From NCBI GenBank assembly GCA_006226265.1, contig SBHH01000084.1, positions 1 through 10,786 on the forward strand: a stretch of 10,786 bases of DNA, read 5' to 3'. Position 1 is the first letter of the stretch. Each line of letters starts with the position of its first letter. The notes below the pieces were generated by a model. The model worked only from the letters and a program-made list of their open reading frames with translations. It made no database searches and was not told the DNA's origin. The stretch comes from Alphaproteobacteria bacterium (GTDB taxonomy: Bacteria > Pseudomonadota > Alphaproteobacteria > Sneathiellales > Sneathiellaceae). The position numbers and the translations under genes are program-made. Positions 1-6,906 of the stretch are shown in pieces.

Positions 1-100
1 ACTTGCCTGAATTTTTGGTTGTTTGCCGGCCGGTTTCTGGCATCATGGCCAGACAGGGAATGGAGGCAGAAGCCTCACAAAAAATGAGAACTGGGAGAAA

Positions 101-1990
101 ATGATGGCGGGATCATTCAGAAACTTCAACACGTCCTTTGTCACGCTGGCGGATGTCGAGGAATTCGAAAAGACACCGGCGGTGGAAAGGGTCCCCTATC
201 AGAATATCTATGAGGCCTTCGTTGGCACGGTTCAGGCCAACCCGGACAAGGAAGCGATTGTCGCGCTGCCGCCCGGTGATCCGATGGCCGACGGGGTGTC
301 AATCAGCTTCAGCCAGTTTCTGGGCCGGGTCAATCAGGCGGCCAATATGTTTCTGGGCGCCGGGTTATCTGAGGGGGAAACGGTCACGAGCCTTTTGCCG
401 CTCTGCCCGCAGGCCATGTTCACGTTGCTGGGGGCAGAGGCCGTCGGCATCGTCAATTCGATCAACCCCTTGCTGGAACCTGAGCATATCCTAGGAATTG
501 CCAAGGCGGCGAATGCGACGATCCTGATGGCGACCGGTCAGGCGCTCAGCCCCGAGCTTTGGGCGAAGGCCACCTATGTCATCGAACATCTGCCGAGCCT
601 GAAGGCCGTCTATGTTTTGGGCGGCGGCGCGGAATGCGACGGACAGAAGATCAAACCGCTCGATCCGGAGCTTGCGGCGCAGGATGCGAGCAAAATTAAT
701 GGCCGGACGGATCGCGGACTTGATGAAATCGTCGGCTATTATCACACCGGCGGCACGACCGGCGTTCCGAAACTTGCGCCGCATACCAACCGGATGCAGC
801 TCGCGCAGATCGCCTCCAGCGGATTCGGCATGGGATATTCCTCCGCTGACAAGGCGATTGCGGGCCTGCCGATGTTCCATATCAGCGGCTCCATCGTTGT
901 CGGGTTGGTGCCGATCCTGAATGCCGCGACGCTGGTGATTGCAAGCCCGATGGGCTTTCGCGATCCGCTGGTCATCGGCAATTACTGGCGACTGGTCGAG
1001 AAATACGGGATCACGATCCTGGGCGGTGTGCCGACCATGTTGTCGGCGCTTCTGAACATGCCGATCGGCGACAGCGATATCAGTTCGCTCCGCTGCGGCA
1101 TGACGGGGGGCAGCGCCGCCCCGGTCGAAGTGCTGAAAGCCATCACCAAGATGACTGGCGTCAACATGCTGGAAGGCTACGGCATGACCGAAGTGACTTC
1201 CTTCACGACGATGCAGCCGCAAAATGGCGAGCCTCGCTTTGGCTCCGTCGGGATCCGGCTGCCTTATGTCGAGATCGCCGCCGTGCATCTCGATGCGGAC
1301 AACAATATTACTGGCTTTGCGGAAGCGGACGAGATCGCCAATATCGTGATGCGGGGCATCTGCGTGATGCCGGGTTATGTGCAGACGGAATTCAACCAGA
1401 AAGCCTTCACGGAGGAAGGCTGGCTCATTTCCGGCGACCTCGGGCGGATCGACAAGGACGGCTTTATCTGGCTCACAGGCCGGGCGAAGGACCTGATCAT
1501 CCGGAGTGGTCATAACATTGACCCTGCGATCATCGAGGAAGTGCTGCATGAGCATCCGATGGTGGAGCTTGCCGCCGCGGTCGGACGACCCGACAGCTAT
1601 GCCGGAGAAATTCCTGTCGCCTACGTCCAGTTGAAGCCCGATGCCAAGATCACGCCGGAGGAACTTCAGGATTTCGCGCGCCAGCATATTGCCGAGCGGG
1701 CGGCGAACCCCTCCAATCTCTATATCATCGATGTCATGCCGCTCACCGGGGTGGGCAAGATTTTCAAGCCTGCCCTCCGTCATGATGCGGCGGTTAAGGT
1801 GTTCGATGCGGAGCTTGCCCCGCTTCGGGAGAACGGGACGGAAATTTCGGTGGCGGTGGAGAACCATCCGGTCCATGGGAGCTTAGCGACCGTCACGGCC
1901 TCCGGTGGGGATGAAGGGGTGATCCGGGCTGCCATCACCGATAAGCTCGGTCCCTATACCATGCGTCATGAAATCGTTTGGCAGGGCTGA
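101..1990 (+). CDS. AMP-forming acyl-CoA synthetase (ANL superfamily)
   Basis: Activates a carboxylic acid with ATP to an acyl-adenylate and then to the CoA thioester, in the cytoplasm. The 629-residue product has the full adenylate-forming signature: phosphate-binding loop HTGGTTGVPK (215-224), GYGMTE (359-364), Asp446 in GDLGRID for ribose binding, hinge region TGRAKD (Arg461), and the C-terminal catalytic lysine in GKIFKPALR (Lys553). Length and overall sequence resemble the roughly 630-residue 'AMP-binding domain protein' subfamily of proteobacteria (recalled, not searched). The frame is open to a TTG at 23, but GGGAG at 93-97 favours ATG 101 or ATG 104; 104 has the better spacing. An acyl-CoA dehydrogenase follows 103 bp downstream on the same strand, so the two probably act in sequence on one acid. 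Substrate unknown; a medium-chain, branched or cyclic acid is possible. Class certain, substrate open. Confidence 0.93.
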   Translation: MMAGSFRNFNTSFVTLADVEEFEKTPAVERVPYQNIYEAFVGTVQANPDKEAIVALPPGDPMADGVSISFSQFLGRVNQAANMFLGAGLSEGETVTSLLPLCPQAMFTLLGAEAVGIVNSINPLLEPEHILGIAKAANATILMATGQALSPELWAKATYVIEHLPSLKAVYVLGGGAECDGQKIKPLDPELAAQDASKINGRTDRGLDEIVGYYHTGGTTGVPKLAPHTNRMQLAQIASSGFGMGYSSADKAIAGLPMFHISGSIVVGLVPILNAATLVIASPMGFRDPLVIGNYWRLVEKYGITILGGVPTMLSALLNMPIGDSDISSLRCGMTGGSAAPVEVLKAITKMTGVNMLEGYGMTEVTSFTTMQPQNGEPRFGSVGIRLPYVEIAAVHLDADNNITGFAEADEIANIVMRGICVMPGYVQTEFNQKAFTEEGWLISGDLGRIDKDGFIWLTGRAKDLIIRSGHNIDPAIIEEVLHEHPMVELAAAVGRPDSYAGEIPVAYVQLKPDAKITPEELQDFARQHIAERAANPSNLYIIDVMPLTGVGKIFKPALRHDAAVKVFDAELAPLRENGTEISVAVENHPVHGSLATVTASGGDEGVIRAAITDKLGPYTMRHEIVWQG

Positions 1991-2035
1991 CGAACATAAA
2001 TTTAGGGGGCGGGGAACAAAATTCTGTCCTCCGTC

Positions 2036-2063
2036 TTGCAGCCTTTCTATTCTCCGCTAGGTT
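2036..2063 (+). promoter_or_regulatory. Possible promoter of the acyl-CoA dehydrogenase gene
   Basis: In the 103-bp gap after the ligase gene, TTGCAGC (2036-2042) lies 13 nt before GCTAGGTT (2056-2063). This loosely fits the alphaproteobacterial housekeeping pattern TTGaCgS-N10-14-GCTANAwC. It lies about 30 nt upstream of ATG 2094. It could give the dehydrogenase its own transcript in addition to read-through from the ligase. The match is partial. Confidence 0.28.
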
Positions 2064-2093
2064 AAAACCGTTCCCCTTTGAAGGAGTTGACCG

Positions 2094-3764
2094 ATGCCGC
2101 TTCGCAACCCCATTACCGATCTTCCGACCCATGAGGTGACCAATGTGCCGCCGCTTCTGGGAGACCAGGACCTCTACGCCAAGGATCGCGTGCTGCAGGA
2201 AGGCTTGAAGCGCGAAGGCGCGGGTTGGGCCGAGGAAATCGTTGCCGGTTTCGGCCGCAAGGCAGGAACCGAGGAAGTAATGGAATGGGCCAATCAGGCG
2301 AACCGCTATGCGCCGGAATTAAAGGCGTTCGACCGGAACGGGCGGCGCATCAATCAGGTAACCTTCCATCCGGCCTATCACAACCTGATGGACCTTGCCA
2401 TTTCCAACGATCTGCCGACCTTCGCCTGGAATAATCCGAAGCCCGGCAATCATGTGGCCCATGGCGCGCTTTCCTATCTTCTCAATCAGGTGGAAGGGGG
2501 GGTGCTTTGCCCGATGGCGATGAGTTACGCGGTGCTGCCCGCCCTGAAAGCCACGCCATCGATTGCCAATGAATGGATCCCCCGCCTGCTGGCCCGCGAG
2601 TACGACGCTCGCGACATTCCGGCGGCGGAAAAGAAAAGCATTACCATGGGCATGTTCATGACTGAGAAGCAGGGCGGATCGGATGTCCGCGCGAACTCGA
2701 CCAGGGCGCGGCCTGAAGGCGACGCGACCGGTCCCGGCGCGCCTTATATTTTAAGCGGGCATAAATTCTTCTGCTCCGCCCCCATGTCGGATGCCTTCCT
2801 CTCGCTTGCCTATACGGAGAGCGGTTTGAGCTGCTTCCTGCTGCCACGCTGGAAGCCCGATGGAAACCGCAACGGCCTCTATATCCAGCGGCTGAAAGAC
2901 AAGCTCGGCAACAAATCCAATGCGTCGAGCGAAATGGAACTGGTCGAAACCTGGGGCCTGATGCTGGGGGAGGAGGGGCGCGGCGTGCGCACCATCATCG
3001 ATATGGTTCAGGGCACGCGCTATTACTGCGCCATCGGCTCCGCCGCCCTGATGCGGCAGGCGCTGGTCCAGGCGCTCCATCACACAAGCCATCGCTCCGC
3101 CTTTCAGCGAAAGCTGATCCAGCAGCCGCTGATGCGAAATGTCCTCTCCGATCTCGCGATTGAATCCGAGGCGGCCACGACCCTGTTCCTTCGTTTGGGG
3201 CGTGCCATCGGGGAAGGAGAGAGTGATGAGGGCGCCGCCTCTCTCGCCCGGCTCGGCACGGCCATCGGCAAATACTGGATCTGCAAACGCGCACCCGGCC
3301 ATGTCTATGAGGCCATGGAATGTCATGGCGGCCCCGGTTATATCGAGGAAAGCATCCTTCCCAGGCTTTATCGCGAAACACCGGTTAATAGCATTTGGGA
3401 GGGATCAGGCAATGTCATCTGCCTCGATGTTCTCCGCGCGCTACAGAAGGACCCGGCGGCGCTTCCCGTCTTCTTTGCCGAGATTGAACTGGCGCGGGGC
3501 GGCCATTCGGCGCTGGATGCGCTGATTGATAGCCTGAAATCGGAGATGAAAGCGCCCGGTGATTTTGAAACTCGCGCCCGCCGCATCACGGAAATGATGG
3601 CGCTCGCCTGGCAGGGGGCGCTTCTGGTGCAGCATGCGCCGAACGCGGTTTCCGATGCCTTCTGCGCCGCGCGGATCAACGGGCCCTGGTCCGGGGCCTA
3701 TGGCTCCTTGCCGGGGGATACGGACTTCGCGGCGATACTGGAACGGGCCGGCGCGGAAATGTGA
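2094..3764 (+). CDS. AidB-type acyl-CoA dehydrogenase
   Basis: FAD-dependent acyl-CoA dehydrogenase, which would introduce an alpha,beta double bond in an acyl-CoA and pass electrons to ETF. The 556-residue protein aligns from memory along its length with E. coli AidB (541 aa): an extra N-terminal domain (about 1-180, with REGAGW and FHPAYHNLM), MTEKQGGSDV (189-198) at the flavin/substrate site, RLKDKLGNKSNAS, LIQQPLMR, and NSIWEGSGN. Glu436 in WEGSGN is the expected catalytic base (AidB Glu425); Asn440 and Arg448 match AidB Asn429 and Arg437. AAGGAG at 2081-2086, 7 nt before the ATG, fixes the start. AidB itself is linked to alkylation response and binds DNA, but the upstream acyl-CoA ligase argues for a catabolic role here. 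It ends 13 bp from the convergent HxlR gene, with no terminator seen between. Family sure; substrate unknown. Confidence 0.92.
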   Translation: MPLRNPITDLPTHEVTNVPPLLGDQDLYAKDRVLQEGLKREGAGWAEEIVAGFGRKAGTEEVMEWANQANRYAPELKAFDRNGRRINQVTFHPAYHNLMDLAISNDLPTFAWNNPKPGNHVAHGALSYLLNQVEGGVLCPMAMSYAVLPALKATPSIANEWIPRLLAREYDARDIPAAEKKSITMGMFMTEKQGGSDVRANSTRARPEGDATGPGAPYILSGHKFFCSAPMSDAFLSLAYTESGLSCFLLPRWKPDGNRNGLYIQRLKDKLGNKSNASSEMELVETWGLMLGEEGRGVRTIIDMVQGTRYYCAIGSAALMRQALVQALHHTSHRSAFQRKLIQQPLMRNVLSDLAIESEAATTLFLRLGRAIGEGESDEGAASLARLGTAIGKYWICKRAPGHVYEAMECHGGPGYIEESILPRLYRETPVNSIWEGSGNVICLDVLRALQKDPAALPVFFAEIELARGGHSALDALIDSLKSEMKAPGDFETRARRITEMMALAWQGALLVQHAPNAVSDAFCAARINGPWSGAYGSLPGDTDFAAILERAGAEM

Positions 3765-3777
3765 GGGAAAGGTTTCC

Positions 3778-4281
3778 TCAGATCGCCGCCTTCTGCCGCT
3801 TGCGGTAGTTAATGAGGGTGATCATCTTGTCATCGGACCCTTCGGCGGGTTCCACCTGCACATCGCGTGGATGAAGTTTTCGTCCATCCTCCGCCCGAAC
3901 GGTGACGGGGGGGATCGGCGCGCCGGTTTTCTTATCCAGAAGCCGCATGCGGGGGCCCGCCGGGTTCGGCGCATATTTTTCCCCCCAGTCCATCAGGGAG
4001 AGAAGCACGGGATAGAGATCGAGGCCCTTTTCCGTCAGCACATATTCGTTGGCGCGTCCGTCCGTTGCACTCCGCCGCCGCATCAGGATGCCGTCCGCGG
4101 TGAGGGAGCGAAGCCGCGCGCTCAGGACCGTCGGCGAGATTTCAAGATGGGTTTGGAAATCATCAAACCGCTTGATCCCGTGAAAGGCGTCGCGGATAAT
4201 CAGCAAGGTCCACCATTCGCCGATCTGGTCGAGGGTGAGGGCAACGCTGCAATCGAATTTTTTTAAGTCGGTTCTGCTCAT
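3778..4281 (-). CDS. HxlR-family (DUF24) winged-helix transcriptional regulator
   Basis: A 167-residue DNA-binding protein that probably represses the divergent flavoprotein gene. The N-terminal 100 residues are a typical HxlR winged helix: Cys11 in FDCSVA, then IGEWWTLLIIRD, RFDDFQTHL, ISPTVLSARLRSLTADGIL (recognition helix and wing) and YVLTEKGLDLYPVL. Cys11 occupies the conserved N-terminal cysteine position that serves as a thiol switch for quinones, aldehydes or oxidants in HxlR members such as YodB, HypR and QorR. A tail of about 55 residues (113-167), rich in Pro and charged residues, extends beyond the usual length of about 110. The ribosome site before ATG 4281 is weak (GCAGAAAAA). 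A TAAAAT -10-like hexamer lies on the minus strand at 4313-4318, without a clear -35. The family is clear; the sensing role is inferred from the cysteine and the neighbour. Confidence 0.9.
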   Translation of the reverse strand: MSRTDLKKFDCSVALTLDQIGEWWTLLIIRDAFHGIKRFDDFQTHLEISPTVLSARLRSLTADGILMRRRSATDGRANEYVLTEKGLDLYPVLLSLMDWGEKYAPNPAGPRMRLLDKKTGAPIPPVTVRAEDGRKLHPRDVQVEPAEGSDDKMITLINYRKRQKAAI

Positions 4282-4338
4282 TTTTCTGCCGGACAGGGTG
4301 CTCCCAGCTGCAATTTTAGAGAATGATCAACAAATCGG

Positions 4339-4367
4339 TTGCGGCGGGCAGGCGGCCCTCATATAAC
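4339..4367 (+). promoter_or_regulatory. Candidate promoter of the NMO/quinone reductase gene
   Basis: TTGCGG (4339-4344) and TATAAC (4362-4367) are separated by exactly 17 bp in the divergent intergenic region. The -10 matches the sigma-70 consensus at 5 of 6 positions, the -35 at 3 of 6. The expected transcription start is near 4374, giving a leader of about 24 nt that contains the GGAGG ribosome site (4388-4392). Confidence 0.45.
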
Positions 4368-4381
4368 TACAGTAACAGTAG
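4367..4381. promoter_or_regulatory. Operator-like repeat over the predicted transcription start
   Basis: The 15-bp element CTACAGTAACAGTAG reads two ways. CTAC (4367-4370) and GTAG (4378-4381) form an inverted repeat around a 7-bp centre, and ACAGTA occurs twice in tandem (4369-4374, 4375-4380). It begins at the last base of the -10 hexamer and spans the expected start of transcription, where a bound repressor would block initiation. The adjacent HxlR regulator is the obvious candidate binder. Position and symmetry are seen; binding is inferred. Confidence 0.38.
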
Positions 4382-4397
4382 CTAATTGGAGGCATCC

Positions 4398-5375
4398 ATG
4401 CAAACAAGAATAACAAAATTATTTGGTATCCAGCATCCGATCATTCAGGGAGGGATGCATCATGTGGGATATGCGGAGCTTGCCGCCGCTGTCTCGAACG
4501 CGGGCGGACTTGGCATTATCACCGGTCTGACCCAGAAGACGCCTGCCGACCTTGCGAACGAGATTGCGCGCTGCAAGGACATGACGGACAAGCCCTTTGG
4601 CGTGAACCTCACCTTCCTGCCGAGCTTCACCGCGCCGCCGTACCCCGAATATATCGAGGCGATCGTGAAAGGTGGCGTCAAAATCGTCGAGACGGCGGGC
4701 CGGAGTCCTGAAGCCTATATGCCACAGCTGAAAGACGCAGGCATCAAGGTCATTCATAAATGCACCTCCGTCCGGCATTCCTTGAAAGCGCAGCGCATTG
4801 GTTGCGATGCCGTCAGTGTCGATGGCTTCGAATGCGGCGGTCATCCGGGCGAAGATGACATCCCGAACATGATCCTGCTGCCCCGCGCGGCGGAAGAGTT
4901 GGAAGTGCCGTTCGTTGCCTCCGGCGGCATGGGAAATGCGCAGCAGCTTGTTGCTGCACTTGCCCTCGGTGCGGACGGGATCAATATGGGCACCCGCTTC
5001 ATGGTGACCAAGGAAGCGCCGGTCCATCAGAATGTGAAGGACGCCATCATCGCGGCGAGTGAACTGGACACTCGCCTCATCATGCGGCCTTTGCGGAATA
5101 CCGAGCGGGTCCTCAATAACAGCGCCGTCGAGAAGGTGCTGGAGATCGAGAAGGAGAAGGGCGCAGGCACGAAGATCGAGGATATCGTCGATCTGGTGGG
5201 CGGTGTCTATCCGAAGGTCATGGGCGCGGGCGATATGGATGCCGGTGCCTGGAGCTGCGGCATGGTCGCTGGTCTGATTCATGATAATCCGACCTGCAAG
5301 GAGCTGATTGATCGCTTGATGAGCGAAGCGGAAAGCATCATCAAGGGCCGTCTGGAAGGCCTGCTCTCCGCCTGA
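4398..5375 (+). CDS. PA1024-like NADH:quinone reductase / nitronate monooxygenase family flavoprotein
   Basis: FMN-dependent TIM-barrel protein of 325 residues, usually annotated 2-nitropropane dioxygenase or nitronate monooxygenase. From memory it closely resembles Pseudomonas aeruginosa PA1024 (328 aa), reassigned biochemically as an NADH:quinone oxidoreductase. Shared stretches are HPIIQGGM (13-20), KPFGVNLT, VIHKCTSVRHSLKA, DGFECGGHPGEDDIP with His149 (catalytic His of the family), ASGGM (174-178) and ALGADGINMGTRF (189-201) for flavin phosphate binding. The PA1024 stretch after LLP in the active-site loop reads differently here (LPSFTAPPY), so substrate choice may differ. The start is ATG 4398, 5 nt after GGAGG (4388-4392); an upstream TTG at 4386 overlaps that ribosome site and is rejected. 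It is divergent from an HxlR regulator and closed by a strong terminator, so it is probably a single-gene unit. Likely role: two-electron quinone reduction or nitronate detoxification. Confidence 0.88.
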   Translation: MQTRITKLFGIQHPIIQGGMHHVGYAELAAAVSNAGGLGIITGLTQKTPADLANEIARCKDMTDKPFGVNLTFLPSFTAPPYPEYIEAIVKGGVKIVETAGRSPEAYMPQLKDAGIKVIHKCTSVRHSLKAQRIGCDAVSVDGFECGGHPGEDDIPNMILLPRAAEELEVPFVASGGMGNAQQLVAALALGADGINMGTRFMVTKEAPVHQNVKDAIIAASELDTRLIMRPLRNTERVLNNSAVEKVLEIEKEKGAGTKIEDIVDLVGGVYPKVMGAGDMDAGAWSCGMVAGLIHDNPTCKELIDRLMSEAESIIKGRLEGLLSA

Positions 5376-5391
5376 TCCTATAAAAGCTAAT

Positions 5392-5429
5392 AAAAAAGGC
5401 CGGGTTGCTCAACGCGCCCGGCCTTTTTG
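5392..5429. terminator. Bidirectional rho-independent terminator
   Basis: GGCCGGG (5398-5404) pairs perfectly with CCCGGCC (5417-5423) around a 12-nt loop. The stem is followed by TTTTTG on the plus strand and preceded by AAAAAA (5392-5397), which gives a U-run on the minus strand. It lies 17 bp after the flavoprotein stop and 10 bp before the stop of the convergent crotonase gene, so it can end both transcripts. Confidence 0.9.
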
Positions 5430-5438
5430 TTTGCCCTG

Positions 5439-6227
5439 TCAGCGGCCTTTCCAGACCGGCTTTCTTTTCTCGACATAGGCGCGGCGCGCTTCCTTGCTGT
5501 CTTCTGACGCAAAGGCAAGCGAGATTGCATCGAGTGCGGTCCCCGGCACGGCACTGAAATCCATGCTTTCGGTCCGGAAGATCATTTCCCGTGCCGCCCT
5601 GAGGCCGACTGGGGAAAGCGCCGCGAGTTTTGCCGCCAGCTTTCGGGTCTCGCTCATCAACTCATCCGGTTCAACTGCGCGGGTGATCAGGCCATACTGG
5701 TCGGCCTGTTTGGCGGAGATAGGCTCCCCTGTCAGGATCAGCTCCGCCGCCTTCATCCGGCCGATCAGTTGCTGCAAATGCCAGACATGCATGCCGGGCG
5801 GGGCCGCGAGGTTGGGGACGCCGGGATAACCGAACTTCGCATCTTTTGCGGCCAGCACCATGTCGCAGGCGAAGGCGAGGGTGCAGGCCCCCTCCATCGC
5901 GTAACCATGAACGGCGGCGATGATCGGCTTTTTAAGGGCGCGCACCCGGCGCGTCATATCGACATAAAACCGGCTCATGAAGGCTTTCATCTCGACCGGA
6001 CCGTAAGTGTCGAGCAATTTCAGATCAACCCCGCCCGAAAGACCTCGACCGTGCCCGCAAAGGATGATGACCTTCACCGCCTCATCCGCATCGGCGAGAT
6101 CGAGGGCGGCTAAATATTCCTCGGTCATTTCCGGCGTGATGACATTGGCGGGAGGATTGTCGAGGGCGATTTCTGCAATCCCCTCCGTCACCTCATAGTG
6201 GAGCAGGGAGAAATTTTCCTGGGTCAT
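5439..6227 (-). CDS. Crotonase-fold (enoyl-CoA hydratase/isomerase family) protein lacking the hydratase glutamates
   Basis: A 262-residue crotonase superfamily protein, expected to bind an acyl-CoA and stabilise an enolate or oxyanion. Landmarks: LDNPPANVIT (22-31), GRGLSGGVDLKLL (60-72, first oxyanion-hole strand), KKPIIAAVHGYAMEGACTLAFACD (in two halves, 99-110 and 111-122), DAKFGYPGVPN (129-139) and LTGEPISAKQADQYGL (165-180). An ungapped comparison with rat mitochondrial enoyl-CoA hydratase places Thr116 where Glu144 should be and Gly136 where Glu164 should be, so both catalytic acids are absent. Oxyanion Gly113 is kept, and a Glu (112) lies just before it. The enzyme is therefore unlikely to be a standard hydratase; isomerase, hydrolase, decarboxylase or C-C lyase activity is possible. 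The start ATG 6227 follows AAGGA (6237-6241) with 9-nt spacing. It is transcribed alone, divergent from the SnoaL-like gene. Confidence 0.88.
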   Translation of the reverse strand: MTQENFSLLHYEVTEGIAEIALDNPPANVITPEMTEEYLAALDLADADEAVKVIILCGHGRGLSGGVDLKLLDTYGPVEMKAFMSRFYVDMTRRVRALKKPIIAAVHGYAMEGACTLAFACDMVLAAKDAKFGYPGVPNLAAPPGMHVWHLQQLIGRMKAAELILTGEPISAKQADQYGLITRAVEPDELMSETRKLAAKLAALSPVGLRAAREMIFRTESMDFSAVPGTALDAISLAFASEDSKEARRAYVEKRKPVWKGR

Positions 6228-6259
6228 GATCTCATGTCCTTCTTCATTGTTATTTTTGT

Positions 6260-6285
6260 CCGGATATCACCTTCCGGTATTTTTT
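6260..6285 (+). terminator. Weak terminator-like hairpin in the divergent intergenic region
   Basis: In the 146-bp gap between the crotonase and SnoaL-like genes, CCGGA (6260-6264) can pair with TCCGG (6273-6277) around 8 nt, followed by TATTTTTT (6278-6285). On the plus strand it resembles a short terminator, although no plus-strand gene lies just upstream. It could limit antisense read-through or be a regulator site. No other clear promoter could be picked in this gap. Confidence 0.25.
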
Positions 6286-6373
6286 GGCTGGATCGGGACG
6301 CGATCCTGACGCATTCTGGAGAGTGATATCTTGTTTCGGGGCGCGGAACAAAGAAAAATAAAAAGAGGAAAAG

Positions 6374-6892
6374 ATGGATACGCCTGCGTTTAAAGAGTTG
6401 TTGTCTCGCTTCATGACGGCGGCCGAGGCTGGGGATGGCGAAGCTTTCGCCCGCTGCTTTACCGAGGATGCGATCTATCACGACTATGTCTATGGCGACC
6501 ATCAGGGACGTGCCGACATCGCCCATATGATGTCCGATCTTTTTCATCGCGATGCGGGCAATGACTATCGCTGGGAAATGTTCGATCCGATCTGTGAAGG
6601 CGATCTCGCCTATGCCTGGTCGCTTTCGGCTTTCACCTCGACAGTGCCGGAATTTGCGGGTCAGCGGGTGGTGATCGACGGGATGAGCCGATTTGAACTT
6701 CAGGGCGGCCTGATCAGGGATTACCGCGAATCCGTGAACGGTGGCGTTGCCATGGCGCAGTTGGGCGTCCATCCCGAACGGCTCGCCAAGGTATGTGCAA
6801 AATGGGGACGGCAGCTTGTCGCGATGCCGGAAACAGCCGAATTCCTCGCTCGCGACAAGGGGAGCCCAAAAGGCGGGGGAGGATCGGACTGA
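6374..6892 (+). CDS. NTF2-like / SnoaL-like family protein
   Basis: A small 172-residue cytoplasmic protein with the look of the NTF2-like cone fold, which includes SnoaL polyketide cyclases, ketosteroid isomerase and scytalone dehydratase. The opening helix with AAEAGDGEAFARCFTED (16-32) is typical. It is followed by AIYHDYVYGDHQGRADI (33-49) and beta strands around YRWEMFDPICEGDLAYAWSL (65-84) and VVIDGMSRFELQGGLIRDYRE (99-119, split by a turn). Possible pocket residues include Asp32, His36 and Asp102, but I cannot assign a catalytic set. The tail after residue 150 is low-complexity and Gly-rich. GAGG (6365-6368), 5 nt before the ATG, sets the start. The stop lies 14 bp before the MFS start and touches its ribosome site, so the two are co-transcribed and likely share a substrate. 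Family probable; reaction unknown. Confidence 0.8.
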   Translation: MDTPAFKELLSRFMTAAEAGDGEAFARCFTEDAIYHDYVYGDHQGRADIAHMMSDLFHRDAGNDYRWEMFDPICEGDLAYAWSLSAFTSTVPEFAGQRVVIDGMSRFELQGGLIRDYRESVNGGVAMAQLGVHPERLAKVCAKWGRQLVAMPETAEFLARDKGSPKGGGGSD

Positions 6893-6906
6893 AGGAGGAT
6901 GATGTC

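Noticed and set aside
23..100. Upstream extension of the acyl-CoA synthetase from a TTG codon
   Set aside because: The extra 26 residues are unlike the family's N-terminus, and a GGGAG site just before the ATG pair at 101/104 explains initiation better.
491..1876. Long open minus-strand frame (461 codons) opposite the acyl-CoA synthetase gene
   Set aside because: It lies wholly antisense to an unmistakable ligase, its translation is rich in Arg and His without domain motifs, and long antisense frames are expected in GC-rich genes.
4419..5282. Open minus-strand frame (287 codons) opposite the NMO-family gene
   Set aside because: Shadow of a strongly conserved plus-strand protein; composition is His/Arg-rich and shows no domain.
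6793..6906. N-terminal extension of the MFS carrier overlapping the SnoaL-like gene
   Set aside because: The extension is Arg-rich, has no membrane segment, and a strong AAGGAGG site lies right before ATG 6907.
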